NCBI GenBank assembly: GCA_020747015.1
Contig: JAGTJM010000006.1
Coordinates: 62,001-126,000, forward strand
Length of the DNA: 64,000 bases
Source: Pyrenochaeta sp. MPI-SDFR-AT-0127
Taxonomy: Eukaryota; Ascomycota; Dothideomycetes; Pleosporales; Cucurbitariaceae
Direction of reading: 5' to 3'
Both the position numbers and the translations under genes were made by a program. Positions 44,881 to 55,516 of this stretch are shown here, piece after piece. The notes under the pieces were generated by a model, which did no database searches, had not been told where the DNA came from, and worked only from the letters and a program-made list of their open reading frames with translations. Within the stretch, counting starts at the first letter, position 1. Every line of letters starts with the position of its first letter.

Positions 44881-45177
44881 AGCATTCGCTATCATACATG
44901 CATCCAAAAAGGATGTGCGTGCACATCTTAATCCATCTGCGTGCCAACATGCTTGTCTTCAGCTCACCATCGAACGCCTCATTTCCTAATCAAGTCAAAC
45001 AGGCGAACATGCATCTCACCATCAGCTCTCCACAACAATCACCTCGTTCAGGCCCCCAGTGTCTTCTCAGAGGCATGAGAACAGTATTCAAGAGTTCAGT
45101 CGTTGTTGGATTTATATAGTTCTTCATTTCATCTCTTTTCATAGCAAAACAGACAGGTGCCAAGGCGCATCACATGC

Positions 45178-45262
45178 CTCCCCTTAGTGAAGTGGTTATC
45201 ACGTTCGACTGTAATATCAATTGTGTTCGAAAGGTCCCATGGTTCGACTCCTGGAGGGGAGA
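45178..45262 (+). tRNA. tRNA-Tyr (GTA) with short intron
   Basis: Seven-bp acceptor stem CTCCCCT/AGGGGAG (45178-45184 with 45255-45261), discriminator A45262. D-arm GTG...CAC with A-box TAGTGAAGTGGTTATCAC. Anticodon stem TTCGA/TCGAA with loop CTGTAA, so the anticodon is GTA, then an 11-nt intron after position 37, as is normal for tRNA-Tyr. B-box GGTTCGACTCC is a perfect consensus. The T-stem (CATGG/CCTGG) has two mismatches in the middle, so the gene may be weakened or a relic. Confidence 0.8.
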
Positions 45263-45532
45263 AATCGTCTGTCTTATATTTTTGCTCGAGGGTTGGGGAA
45301 GTTGTCGAGCTGATGGGGCGGAAGGCGGTCCGGTCTGGGCGCCTGATGCTGAGGCTGGATGCATGCAGATGTGGGGCGTGATACGCTTGAAGTGGAAAAA
45401 GCAAGCCGTAAGCGAAGTAGGATCGCTTTTGGGCGATTGATGAGATACTTATATTATGCAGAATTATTATGACGTGTTGGCTGACTTAAGTGTTCGTAAA
45501 ACTTGATTACATTTACCGTATCCCTCCAAACT
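45263..45532. other. Short spacer after tRNA-Tyr
   Basis: No T-run terminator longer than five was noted just after the tRNA. Nothing else is recognised. Confidence 0.3.
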
Positions 45533-47608
45533 TCACAACTTGCCATGCGCCCTTTCCATTCGCCGTCGATGCGCAGCTTGTCGCTTCGCCTGAGCGGACA
45601 TTGGTTTGTGAACCCCCAGCGAGACAATTGAGTCTGAGGATCTTATTGTTACCTCCTCTTCTGTCTTAGCTTGTGGCTGTTTTGAGTACTCTGGAATCGA
45701 ATGGAGGGACTTTGGCGACTTCAACTCTTCTGGAAACGTTGAGAATGGTGTTGGTAGTTTAGGCTTCTCAACAACATATGTTTGGCTAAGAAGTCTTTGC
45801 TGGAGTAGAGACAGCTCAGCATCGTGATTCAGAGCAACTGGAGACAATGGCGGAGATCTCTGATCGCGCGCAGTCAACGACGTAAAGCGGTTGAGAGCTG
45901 CTTCAGTCAACTCGGTTGTGCTCCCTGCGACAACGGCAGCTTGTAGAAGAGGCTTGCGAGTTACAAATGAATTGCTGGACTGTGTTGACGCAGTGCGCTC
46001 AGGTCTGTGAAGACTTGTTCCCGTTGAAGCAGAACAACCGATACTATCCGTTGAAGAAAGTGTATCAGGGACATGGTGATCCTGCGTCGAAGCATTGCCA
46101 TTATCGTTTGGCGGCTCTGACAAGTTTTCAATCCCGCTGTCACATTGCTCACCAGGAGACCGGTTTGTGGATTCTGCTATGCCTGAATCAGGTTTCGATA
46201 TAGCCAGTTGATTTTGAGTTGGTACTTGGGCGATTGCTGGACTTGATGTGACGGAATTTGTTGGGGATGACCAAACTGAGGAGTTCTTCCACCCGTGGCT
46301 CTGTAGCCGATCGCTCGTTGAACTAGGAAGTACCCAGCCCACCAAATCTTCGATAAGTGAGGATTGGCTTTTCAGATGTGGAAGTTCTGAGGGCAGAGAT
46401 CTATGCCTTTGGGAGTGTCTTGGCACATCAATAGCCTGCGCGCGGTATCGCCTTGCTATACGCGGTACGGTAATGGTGGTTTTCGTGGATGCCGTAGAGT
46501 CGTTTCGATCTATAGACGTCTCGGCAAGCGATGAAAGGGCTGTAGATCCATCCATATGCTCATCTGGCCTTATATCTGGCGGCGAGAAGGAAAGAACAGG
46601 GCTCGGATATGATTGTGGGCTTCCCAGAGTAGATGGCCTGCTCAAACTGGCATCGCCAGGTCTTCGAAGGTTGGAAGGAGCATAAATGTCTAGCTTGTTT
46701 GCATTATCAAGATCCTCGGGCGTGCTGCCAGGCAACTCCGCGAGCGGTGAATCAATTGAGCTCGCTTGCGAAACGTCAGCCAAAGGTCTAGATAACTACG
46801 TTCAAAGCTTACAGCGAGTACATTCTCTCTCAGCCTCATACAAAGCAACGCTAGAATCAGACGCAGTGGCATGATTCAGTCTACCTCTCTGTCTCGAATA
46901 CGGTCCGCGGAGTACATTTCTGTCAGTAGTTGGTACCCAGGGTCGCACTGGGGCTTCATAAATGGGGTCATGTAAAAGTCCTCCAGGAAGTCCACACATT
47001 TCTGCGGTTTGCATAACGTGAATAGCTCCAGCTAAGTCTCTCTGACAAGTCTTTAGTTGCTCTTGTTTCTTTATGAGCCGTTTTTGATGAGTAAGTAGCC
47101 ACTCAAACTTGCGCTTCATTGCGAATGGGGCCTCTTCGTCTCCGTTCACCCGCACTGCGTCCATGTCCATGCCGATGTCATTCAGAGTGTGTCGAACGTC
47201 GAGCAAAATGCGCTCAACCCATGTTCTTTTGTCTGGCCAGGCATCCAAAAACGTCGAGACCGCAGGGGACAAGTAGAGCCGGCTTGCTTCAGCGATATCT
47301 TGTCGCACGCCCTGAATGAGATTGGCAAAAGATACGGTCTCTAATGAGGCCTTGTTTGAGGATGAAACAAAATCGGCGAAGCTGAAGGCCGTTGGCAGCG
47401 ACGACAGGACATTCACGCTGTCTTCGGAAGTTTGACGCGTTGGCAGAGCAACTATGTTGTCCTCCGACCCTCTAGGTCCGTGTTTTTGTCGTCCGTTCTT
47501 CCATTGGAAATACTTCAGCCTCGTTGGCTCAGCCTCGGTATGAGTTGTTGCAGAATCGCTCTTGCGGTGTAAAGTCTCTGGGAGATATAAGCCCGCGGTT
47601 GGTAACAT
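45533..47608 (-). CDS. Hypothetical protein, fungal, no known domain
   Basis: Two exons, 47608-46813 and 46764-45533, joined across a 48-nt intron with a GTAAGC donor and a CTGAC branch-like site, giving 675 aa from the ATG at 47608 (MLPTAGLYLPETL). The frame is open upstream to 47764 without an ATG, so an additional 5' exon is possible. Residues about 80-220 are predicted helical and charged (FAMKRKFEWLLTHQKRLIKK is characteristic). The C-terminal 400 residues are low-complexity, Ser/Pro/Thr-rich and probably disordered, ending in a basic cluster (KRQAAHRRRMERAHGKL). I do not recognise the family. The splice and the continuous long frames make it a convincing gene. Confidence 0.72.
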
Positions 47609-48437
47609 CGCGCTCGATGTTGACCGTGATTCGAGATCTATAACCACGCCTCTTTTGCTGCAGGAATATATTGTTTCGGCAGGTGTGGAAAGGCTGTGAG
47701 ATGATCCGCAGCCGTGGGCAAGATGCGTGAGATTCAAGCCCCGCGACAATGAAGCCAACTGCAAAGCCCCACCTACAAGGAGGGAAAATTGGCAGGAATT
47801 CGCTGCTTTAACCGTTATGGTATAAGTGCTGGACCGACGAAGCTGCTCATGCAGGTGGTATCAAACACTTGTCGTGGTTCAAGCATGGACAGTGTGTGAG
47901 AGTCGCAGAGCTTGGGGCGGAGAACCACACTACCCGCAGATCTACACAATCGGTGCCGCAGAGAGGACCGTCCTGCGTGTGTGTGGAATACGAGTCGACG
48001 GATTAGGTAACAAGGCTCCAATGGGTGGGTCGGAAGCGGAGTGCCATGTAAAAAGCTCTCTATTGAAATAAGTATCGTACCAACTAATTAACTGTGCCTC
48101 ATCGCCTTGTGGGGGGCGAAAATATGCACCAAAGGCCGATTATCTTGAACAGGAACCTTATTTCCGGTGAGCACAGGTTTTTGGCTTTATCCAGCGAGTG
48201 AAATCTGCAGAAGCGGACAAATCTTATTGTTGCAGTGACCATGCAGTGCCTCAGCCAAAAGCACATTGCTTTTGATATCTTACGCCGTGTCCTCAATCGC
48301 AGCCATAGGATGTGCACAAGGCTAGAACTTGGTGCTACAGAAGTTCAAAAGGAAATATATATCATTCAGAAGCTATCTAGCAAGTGCCTCCATTCTTCCA
48401 CATGGGTGTCAGCCAAAACTTGAACTATCAGCCTTCT
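47609..48437. other. Spacer between two minus-strand genes
   Basis: Promoter side of the 675-aa gene. A minus-strand frame at 47815-48021 could belong to a missing first exon but shows no motif. Confidence 0.35.
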
Positions 48438-49922
48438 TTAAACACCCAGTCGTCGAATCACGGCCTCGCCGAATGGTCGGGGTGGTCTGATAAGCTCTCC
48501 AGATTCATCTGCCACTTGCACAAGCGCAGGGAAGATGCACAATTCGCCGGATTTAACGCCCTGCTCCTCTTTCCAGTCGAAATCCCAAGAGCTTGGCTGG
48601 GAAAACAAAGTGAAAGCAAACAGCGCTGATCGCTTTATCAACTCCTCAAGATTATGCTTACGCTGATCGTTATCTATACGCAAGTCAGCATACGGTTGCA
48701 GAACGTTTTCGAGAACAGTGACCGCCGCTCGAATACTAGTATTACGACTGTCAGAAGAGGTGAATGGATCTCGGACGTATGCTGACTTCATCAGCTCTGC
48801 AGTAATTGTGCGCCATCGCGCTGTTAACAATGCGTGTGCTGAGTAGTGATCAGCATGAATTTACCACAATTCGGAATCAGACAAGTACCTACATTTGGAC
48901 CCATGTTCTACGTTATCAATTCCATGGAGGCATTGCGCGACCTCAGTTGGCAGAAGACCGTTCGATTGCTCTGTATTGCTTTGCAACCTGGATATGATGA
49001 CCCAAGCAATACAGAACCGTAAAGCAATTTCTCTGGTGGCAGAATTTCGTAGTAATGTACTGAGCGTTCCAACTGATATCGGCATGTTGTGTCCTAGCGC
49101 CTGTATATCGTCGTATTCACTTAGGACAGGGCTAACTTGGCCGGTGTGATAATAGCTCTGAACATGGTTCTTGATTGAGTTACAGATTTTTGAGATGTCC
49201 CCGGAGATGGTTTTGTCTTCTAACGGCTGAGGAAGATCGCCTCCGGGCGCTGGTACCATCAGGCTTCCGCTCTCTAGAGAGACCACTCTAGTCGTAGGCT
49301 TCTTGTCGTAAGTAGTCAGCGCAAGCGCACTGGCTTCTGAATCGCGAGCTCGCGACTTTCCGCGTTTTGCCCAACACAGCCAGAACAATAACCCAGCGAT
49401 CAGCGCTCCCGCAATAAGACAGCCTATGGCAGTCCCTGCAATTGTCCCGCTGCTGATGCCAGTGCTTTGACTTGACACACTGCTTGAAGTGGACGGCGAT
49501 GTAACGGTAGTTGACGTTGGCGTGGTTGTCAAGGATGCTGGGTCCGTCGCAAGTGGTGACGAGGCTACCGTAGTAGTTGGGGAGATCGCAGGCGTCATAC
49601 TGACTGGTAGAGGGTCACCCTCAACACTCAAATTATGGTCAGTGCTACCAATTTTAACGTTGAAGCCATCGAGGGATGGCCTAATCGGTTCTTTGTTCCA
49701 GACACCACAATTCTGTGCTGGGAGGAAGGTTTGAGGTTCTTCTGTAGCCTGCCCAGATAAAGGGAGGGCAGGAAAGATCATCCCTTGAGGCCATGGCAAG
49801 ACGGTGATCGTCAATTGAATCACTGGGGAACTGTAGGGGATCCGACGCGCGAACGCTGATAAAGGGGCGGCGGCTGGTGTGGGCGGAGTCGGTGACAAGA
49901 CATATGATGTTGGGCAAGCCAT
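48438..49922 (-). CDS. Single-pass membrane protein with Ser/Thr-rich stalk
   Basis: Two exons, 49922-48893 and 48838-48438, with a 54-nt phase-1 intron, giving 476 aa. Residues about 100-160 are very Ser/Thr-rich (likely O-glycosylated stalk). One strong transmembrane helix follows (TIAGTAIGCLIAGALIAGLL) with a stop-transfer AKRGKSRAR. The cytosolic half contains a helical domain across the splice (LLTARWRTITAEL, FDWKEEQGVKSG). The layout resembles fungal wall-stress sensors of the Wsc/Mid2 type, but there is no WSC domain and no clear N-terminal signal peptide, so the first exon may be missing. Function unknown. Confidence 0.7.
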
Positions 49923-50620
49923 TGTTCATAGCAAGCAAACTAAGACTATAGTGTTGATTTTTTTTAGCTGGTGAAGAATATTTCAATGCTAAGAAGGGAA
50001 CTATCCTTACAGTGACTGAGATGCGCCAATTGCCTAGTGACAACAAGAAGTTGAGATGTCCAGGTCCAGATACGATGAGCGTGGCATGATTTCAGAAGTA
50101 ATTTCTATGAGCTGGAAGATTAACTTATAGAGAGTTTTCGCCGTCTGCGAGAGACGCCTTGTGTGACAATCCGGTCAGTGCTAACTTTGGCTACGACTTC
50201 ACACACTCCTGCATTCGACCGCTCTCAACATCAAATCAGCAATGCCCAAGAGCTACGGCTGTTCCCAGTGAGTGGGCTGTGGACGCTGGTTCAATTAGGC
50301 CCCGCATGTAATTCATCGTGTAGCCTATGAATCAATATCGATTGCGGCCCGCAAATGACAAACATGTAGTCTAGGGTGCATAATGGGCCCACATAAGGCC
50401 CGTTACCGAGGCCAAGCCCTGCGGGGGCTACAAAGGCGCTTGCTGGTGGTCAAATTTGTGATGCTGTGCCGCAAGGCTACGACACGGGGCACACCCAAAG
50501 GCAATGAGATGCATCCTGTCATGTCATATAGATACGAAGCCGGCCAAAGCGACTGGGGCGTCAAGATATTGCAGCTTTTTCTGAGATTAAGGCTAGATGG
50601 AGATTGGTGAGCGACCGCAT
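49923..50620. other. Divergent promoter region
   Basis: Lies between the membrane protein (minus) and the Hsp70-like gene (plus). No gene is recognised. Confidence 0.4.
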
Positions 50621-52877
50621 ATGATCGTTGGGGTGGATCTGGGTATGACATGTGAGTTAGGCTGAGCACAGCGATTGGAATCACGCTACCATCCAACGCT
50701 AGCGAATTATCTGGGTTAGCGCGACATGACCACTATCACATATCGGTCCTCTTTTACTGAGAATTATCATGCTGACTTCAGATCCTATCTCTAGGTACTG
50801 GAGTTTCCTGCGTCAATCTTTCTATTGGTAGCGAAACTATTCGCTGGGTCCAGAAGTGGCCTGGACGGTACCAGGCAAACGAAAATAAAGTACCAACAGT
50901 AGTTGTCTACCCTTTCGACAGCCAGGAACCATCATCATGGGGGTTCCTTTCCGAGACTGTTGCAGAAACAGCCGCAGAAGATAAAGAATACAAGGAGTGG
51001 TTCAAGACCTGCCTTGACCCCGAAAAGCTGCGTCAGATGCAGTATGAAGATCCTGAAGGTGCTCCGGAGAGTATGAAAGATGTGGAAAAATGGTACGGCG
51101 ACTATCTGCGAAAGATGTACGAGTGCTTGTCATTGAGGTTAGGCGATGAAATATCTGGGACAAGTTGGGAGAACGCAAAGGTTGAGTTCATCTTCAGTGT
51201 ACCCACAACGTGGGCACCTGTCCCCACCGTCGAAAACTTTAAAAGAATCGTGAAGCAAGCAGGGTTCGGTTCACAAGTCAATCACAAGGTGACTATAGGA
51301 CTGACAGAAGCCGAAGCAGCTGCTGTGCACGTGTCAACTGAAGCACCAGGTATATTTCGCGAAAATGATGTTTTATTGGTCTGCGATGCTGGGGGTGGCA
51401 CTACAGATCTCAGTGTGCTCAAGGTTACTGGAACAATCAACCAAGCGATTGATCTTCAGCAACTGGATGTGGTTTTTGGAGAGACTATTGGCTCTGCAGC
51501 GATCGACTACGAATTCGAGAGGTTGGTCACCCAGCGATTGACCTTAGCACATAGTACAAATCCCCTTGCAGTTGACCCTGCAGATGCTGGATGGGCAATG
51601 ATGAAGAGCCGAGACTTTCAGGCCGTGAAGTGTGAGTATGGCGCACCCGACGACACACCACTATTCAGCATTGGTATCCCACGTGTACCGCACACGTACA
51701 ACAACTACGATCCTGAAGTCCGAATCCGGAATGGTGAAATAACATTCGACAGGGAAGATCTGCAACGCCTTTTCGACAAGCAGATTGCGAAGCTTTTCAA
51801 GCTTATAGATAAACAGCTAGAGTCAATCTTCCAGAAGTATCCGGCAGAGCAGGTAGCGCACCTCGTTCTCAGTGGCGGCTTGGGAAATAGTGCTTATGTT
51901 CAGTCGCGACTCCGCAAGTACTATTCTCAGGCTTCGATTCCAAATGCCCGCTCCATCGCCGTTCGCATTGCCCCTGATCCGCAACTTGCAGTCTGCAAGG
52001 GTCTCGTTAGCGACCGCCTCCGAAAAATCCTTACATCTCGTTCAGTTTTGGGATGGCGTTGCTGTCGTGCTTCTTACGGTACCGTATGTAAGATCGCATA
52101 TGATAAGAAGAACCCTGACCACCAGGGAAAGGAGCTCGTACGAGATCCGATGAACAGCAAGTTGTATATTACGCATTCTATAGCGTGGTTTGTCAGGAAG
52201 GGCGAGCCAGTGAGCGTAGACAATCCCATCCAACATAATTTTGTCAAGAAGGTCGATCCTGGAGATCCGAGGAGGGCTTTTCCGACAACAGTAATTGAAT
52301 GTAATTTGGAAGCAGGAATGTTGCCAGATCAAATGAACCAACGTAAGCTCAATTTGAGTCCACCCTACAAACGCTGAACGCGCTGATAGATTGAATAGAT
52401 ACTCGCATCTTGTGTGAAATAAGCTCAGATCTTTCCGCCGCCGACGAGAAGAAGTTTATCGAGAAGAATAAACATTTCTGGTCACTCCAAAAGCACTATC
52501 TTCGCATCGAATACTCAGTCCGAGTGCTGATAGGTCCAGCCGATATTCGATTTGAGCTTTGGTTTAATGATCAGAAACTGAGTCGCGATGAATCCATCAA
52601 AGTGGAATGGATTCCAGCTCAGCCACCAATGGCAGTCCGTTCTGTAAAGAACACAATCAAGGGGGAGACAGTCGAACTATCGACTACCCCTCCAACGCCG
52701 ATCACGACTACTCAAACTGGGGGTCTATTTCCTGTCAATACGAGTGGAAAGACTCAAAAGCCTGGAAATTCGGTTGTGGACAAGTCAGCAGGTACAGACT
52801 GGGAGGAGAAGAAGACTCGAGGTATGGGTATCTTTGCAAAAGCAAGAGGCGGAAGATGGTCCTTACGTGGGCCGTGA
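50621..52877 (+). CDS. Hsp70-like (HSPA12-type) ATPase-fold protein
   Basis: Three exons: 50621-50651, 50795-52342, 52399-52877, giving 685 aa; the first intron is 143 nt. Exon 1 plus 2 rebuilds the phosphate-1 loop VGVDLGMTCTGVS. Phosphate-2 is VCDAGGGTTDLSVLKV, and the adenosine motif LVLSGGLGNSAYV follows. There is no canonical Hsp70 substrate-binding domain or EEVD tail. Instead the C-terminus has a conserved block (IEYSVRVLIGPADIRFELWF) and a variable tail. This is the HSPA12-like clade, greatly expanded in filamentous ascomycetes, of unknown client range and sometimes linked to stress or non-self response. The last about 60 residues are uncertain. Confidence 0.88.
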
Positions 52878-53317
52878 AAGCGATCTACTCGCTAGCTAAT
52901 AGCAAAGAACGGCTTGATAAAACTCTACACATAACATAAATTCGAGTTACCAAATGTTCATCCTGCATTTAGGCTTCTATGTGGTTGTGCTCTAGTCTAC
53001 TATGCAAGTGAAGTGCTCTAAACGCCTCAACAATGTTGTGTTTAGCCGGAACGGAGCTACAATTTGAGCGAGTGATGCAAATGATAGGGCACGGGTGAAA
53101 TGGACCACAAAAATTCACGAAAGTTCGGACTAGATTTGGTGTTGATAATTATTTCCGAGGCGGGGTTAACCTACCCTTCCGAATCGGGCAGAAACGGCCG
53201 CCAGATTGGGCAGCGGGCAGTATTTCCCTCTTACTCTCACGTCGATGCTTAATAGGCGTCACATTCAAGCCCTCAGCATCAGACACGACAAAGAATCGGC
53301 ATTGTACAACAATCATT
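52878..53317. other. Spacer, nothing recognised
   Basis: Intergenic sequence before the dioxygenase gene. No distinct element was found. Confidence 0.4.
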
Positions 53318-54541
53318 ATGGGATCCCTCACAAACGGCACATCGAGGTCTAACATGGACACCAACGGACATAAGGGCTCACCAATTGGGCCTCGCCTGTT
53401 CTCCGTCAATAACCCGCCATCACTAGAGGACTTCAAAAGGCTCACAACTGAGTCTGTCCCAGCACATTATCCACTTGCCAGCAAAATGGTAGCCAATGTA
53501 CCGGTCTACGAACTGCCAGAGTATTCTTCACTGAGCCAGGAACGGCTCTCCGAACTTCAAGACGAATGGTACCACATCCTGCTCTCTGGTCCCGGTGTGT
53601 TCGCCACAAAAGGAATGTACAAAGATAAAGCACTGCTGGATCGAGTGAGTGAGGTGTACACAAAAATCGTTGCGGAAGAGAAGAAGTTGGCGGGCAAGCG
53701 AGGTGATCATTTCGCTGGCTCTAGTGCAAATGATCGAATCTGGAATTCGTTTTCCAAGCACTGCCTAGAAGATCCGCAGTCGTTCCTTGAATACTACTCC
53801 AACCCATGGTTACCGCTTATTTCTTCGGCATGGCTGGGTCCACATCACCGTTTGTCGGCGCAGGTCAACATTGTGAAGCCAGGTGCGAAGGCGCAGATCT
53901 CGCATCGCGACTACCACATCGGCTTCCAGGATAACAAGTCATGTGCAGGGTTTCCCAAGGCATTACAAGTAGCGTCACAGTTTCTCACGCTGCAAGGCGC
54001 GGTTGCACATTCCGATATGCCCTTGGAGAGTGGGCCAACACGATTGCTGCCCTTTAGCCAGTTGTTCGAGGAAGGCTATATGGCATATCGCATTCCAGAA
54101 TTCCAAAACTACTTCCTCGAGAAATTCGTCTCCGTACCGCTGGAGAAAGGCGATGGTTTATTCTTTAACCCTGCACTATTCCATGCCGCAGGACAAAACG
54201 ATTCCACAGATATATTGCGCTCAGCCAATCTTCTGCAGATCTCATCGGCATTTGGAAAGCCAATGGAGATGATTGATACTTATCCACTTGTCGAGAGGAC
54301 ATATAATGGTCTTGTGGAGGAATACAAGAAGCATGGATTGAGTGATGAGGTCCGGGCATTTGTGGGTAACGTAGCTGAAGGCTACCCATTTCCTACAAAC
54401 TTGGATCGAAGAGTCCCAGAGACGGCAGGCATGGCGCCAGAGAGCGAGCAAGGGCTTCTCATTAGGGGTCTCGAGAAGGGCTGGACGAAAGAAATCATGT
54501 TGGCTGAGTTGCAGAAGATGAAGGATGAATCACGCGCATAA
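53318..54541 (+). CDS. Phytanoyl-CoA dioxygenase-like 2OG/Fe(II) oxygenase
   Basis: Intronless, 407 aa. The double-stranded beta-helix is marked by the facial triad His196 and Asp198 (QISHRDYH) and distal His289 (FFNPALFHAAGQND), with Arg301 (LRSANLLQIS) placed to bind 2-oxoglutarate. These are the PhyH-family residues. Members hydroxylate a range of lipids and secondary metabolites with O2, Fe(II) and 2-oxoglutarate. No biosynthetic gene cluster surrounds it, so the substrate is open. A second in-frame ATG (residue 13) is a possible start. No peroxisomal targeting signal (C-terminus SRA) is clear. Confidence 0.88.
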   Translation: MGSLTNGTSRSNMDTNGHKGSPIGPRLFSVNNPPSLEDFKRLTTESVPAHYPLASKMVANVPVYELPEYSSLSQERLSELQDEWYHILLSGPGVFATKGMYKDKALLDRVSEVYTKIVAEEKKLAGKRGDHFAGSSANDRIWNSFSKHCLEDPQSFLEYYSNPWLPLISSAWLGPHHRLSAQVNIVKPGAKAQISHRDYHIGFQDNKSCAGFPKALQVASQFLTLQGAVAHSDMPLESGPTRLLPFSQLFEEGYMAYRIPEFQNYFLEKFVSVPLEKGDGLFFNPALFHAAGQNDSTDILRSANLLQISSAFGKPMEMIDTYPLVERTYNGLVEEYKKHGLSDEVRAFVGNVAEGYPFPTNLDRRVPETAGMAPESEQGLLIRGLEKGWTKEIMLAELQKMKDESRA

Positions 54542-55285
54542 TTAGCTCTATGAGTGGAGGTGTAATACTCGTAAATCTCACTATTAATTTGTACAGCGAA
54601 AAGACATTTGTTTGCCTAGTACCGGTGAACTCAGCTCACTTTCCCTTCACACATTCGTTTGTTTAATACTACGCTTCACAATCGTTATGTCCAGAATGTT
54701 GGCGTCAAACCTTCTTCTCATGATGCAACTCACAAACAATCGTCCTAACCAAAGGCAACGTCCGCAACCACCCTCATCGACAACATTGCTAACCTGCTGC
54801 TGCTCACAATGATTTCGCTATTATTCCATGGCTATGTTGGCACACTTGTCGAAGCACTTTCATATGTACTAATAATAAAACTAGGCTACATTCATCAAAT
54901 CACGGCAGCAGTCGTCAATTATGTCAAACATAAAGTAACTTTATAGCGAACTCTTTGAATATTCGACTAGCCTTTCAAGTATTCAATGCCACAGGAAGGG
55001 ATCTGTGTGAACTAAAAAGTTTGCTGTTTGTCGCAAACGCCATAACTGTTCCATGTTCGTAAGCTATATGTGCGTTGAATGCCCCATACTCTCGCCATTA
55101 TATATCTAAACCTCGAACGTAATCAACATCGATACAGGAGCTCTTACAAGCAAACCTCCTAACTGCTTCACCATTATTCTTCATATACCCACCCACCATC
55201 ACACAATTATACCAGTACCCGGATTTCCATCGTTCATCCCAAGGTCACGAAGAATCTCACAAGGTGTTCTACTGCGCATACAAAA
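54542..55285. other. Spacer, nothing recognised
   Basis: AT-rich. No supported gene. The right end is the presumed promoter of the small gene at 55286. Confidence 0.35.
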
Positions 55286-55516
55286 ATGTCATCAAACACG
55301 CCCGACACGCTCCTCAAGCTCGCAGCTGAGCTGACAAAACTGGGCGGCGAGCTCTCCACCATCGGCGCTAAAATGGCAGCGGCGGCGAACACACTAGCAG
55401 AAGAAGCTGCGAATATTGCGCTCGAGAACTCGAAACAGTGGGGGGTTGATGTGCAGGTGGCTGTACGGGCTGGACGGTACGGGGAGCCTGCTAGTGTTGT
55501 GGAGGTGAAGAAGTAG
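55286..55516 (+). CDS. Small Ala/Leu-rich helical protein, hypothetical
   Basis: 76 codons with a good start context (AAAAATGTC). Residues 6-48 form an Ala/Leu/Glu-rich amphipathic helix with heptad-like spacing (LLKLAAELTKLGGEL, AAAANTLAEEAANIAL). A short polar C-terminus ends VVEVKK. No family is recognised. A longer minus-strand frame (55767-55234) overlaps it but is Ser-rich and featureless, so the plus frame is preferred. Confidence 0.4.
   Translation: MSSNTPDTLLKLAAELTKLGGELSTIGAKMAAAANTLAEEAANIALENSKQWGVDVQVAVRAGRYGEPASVVEVKK

Noticed and set aside
52343..52398. Possible separate short gene after the Hsp70-like frame
   Set aside because: The stop at 52377 lies inside an intron. Splicing restores the conserved C-terminal block of the same protein.
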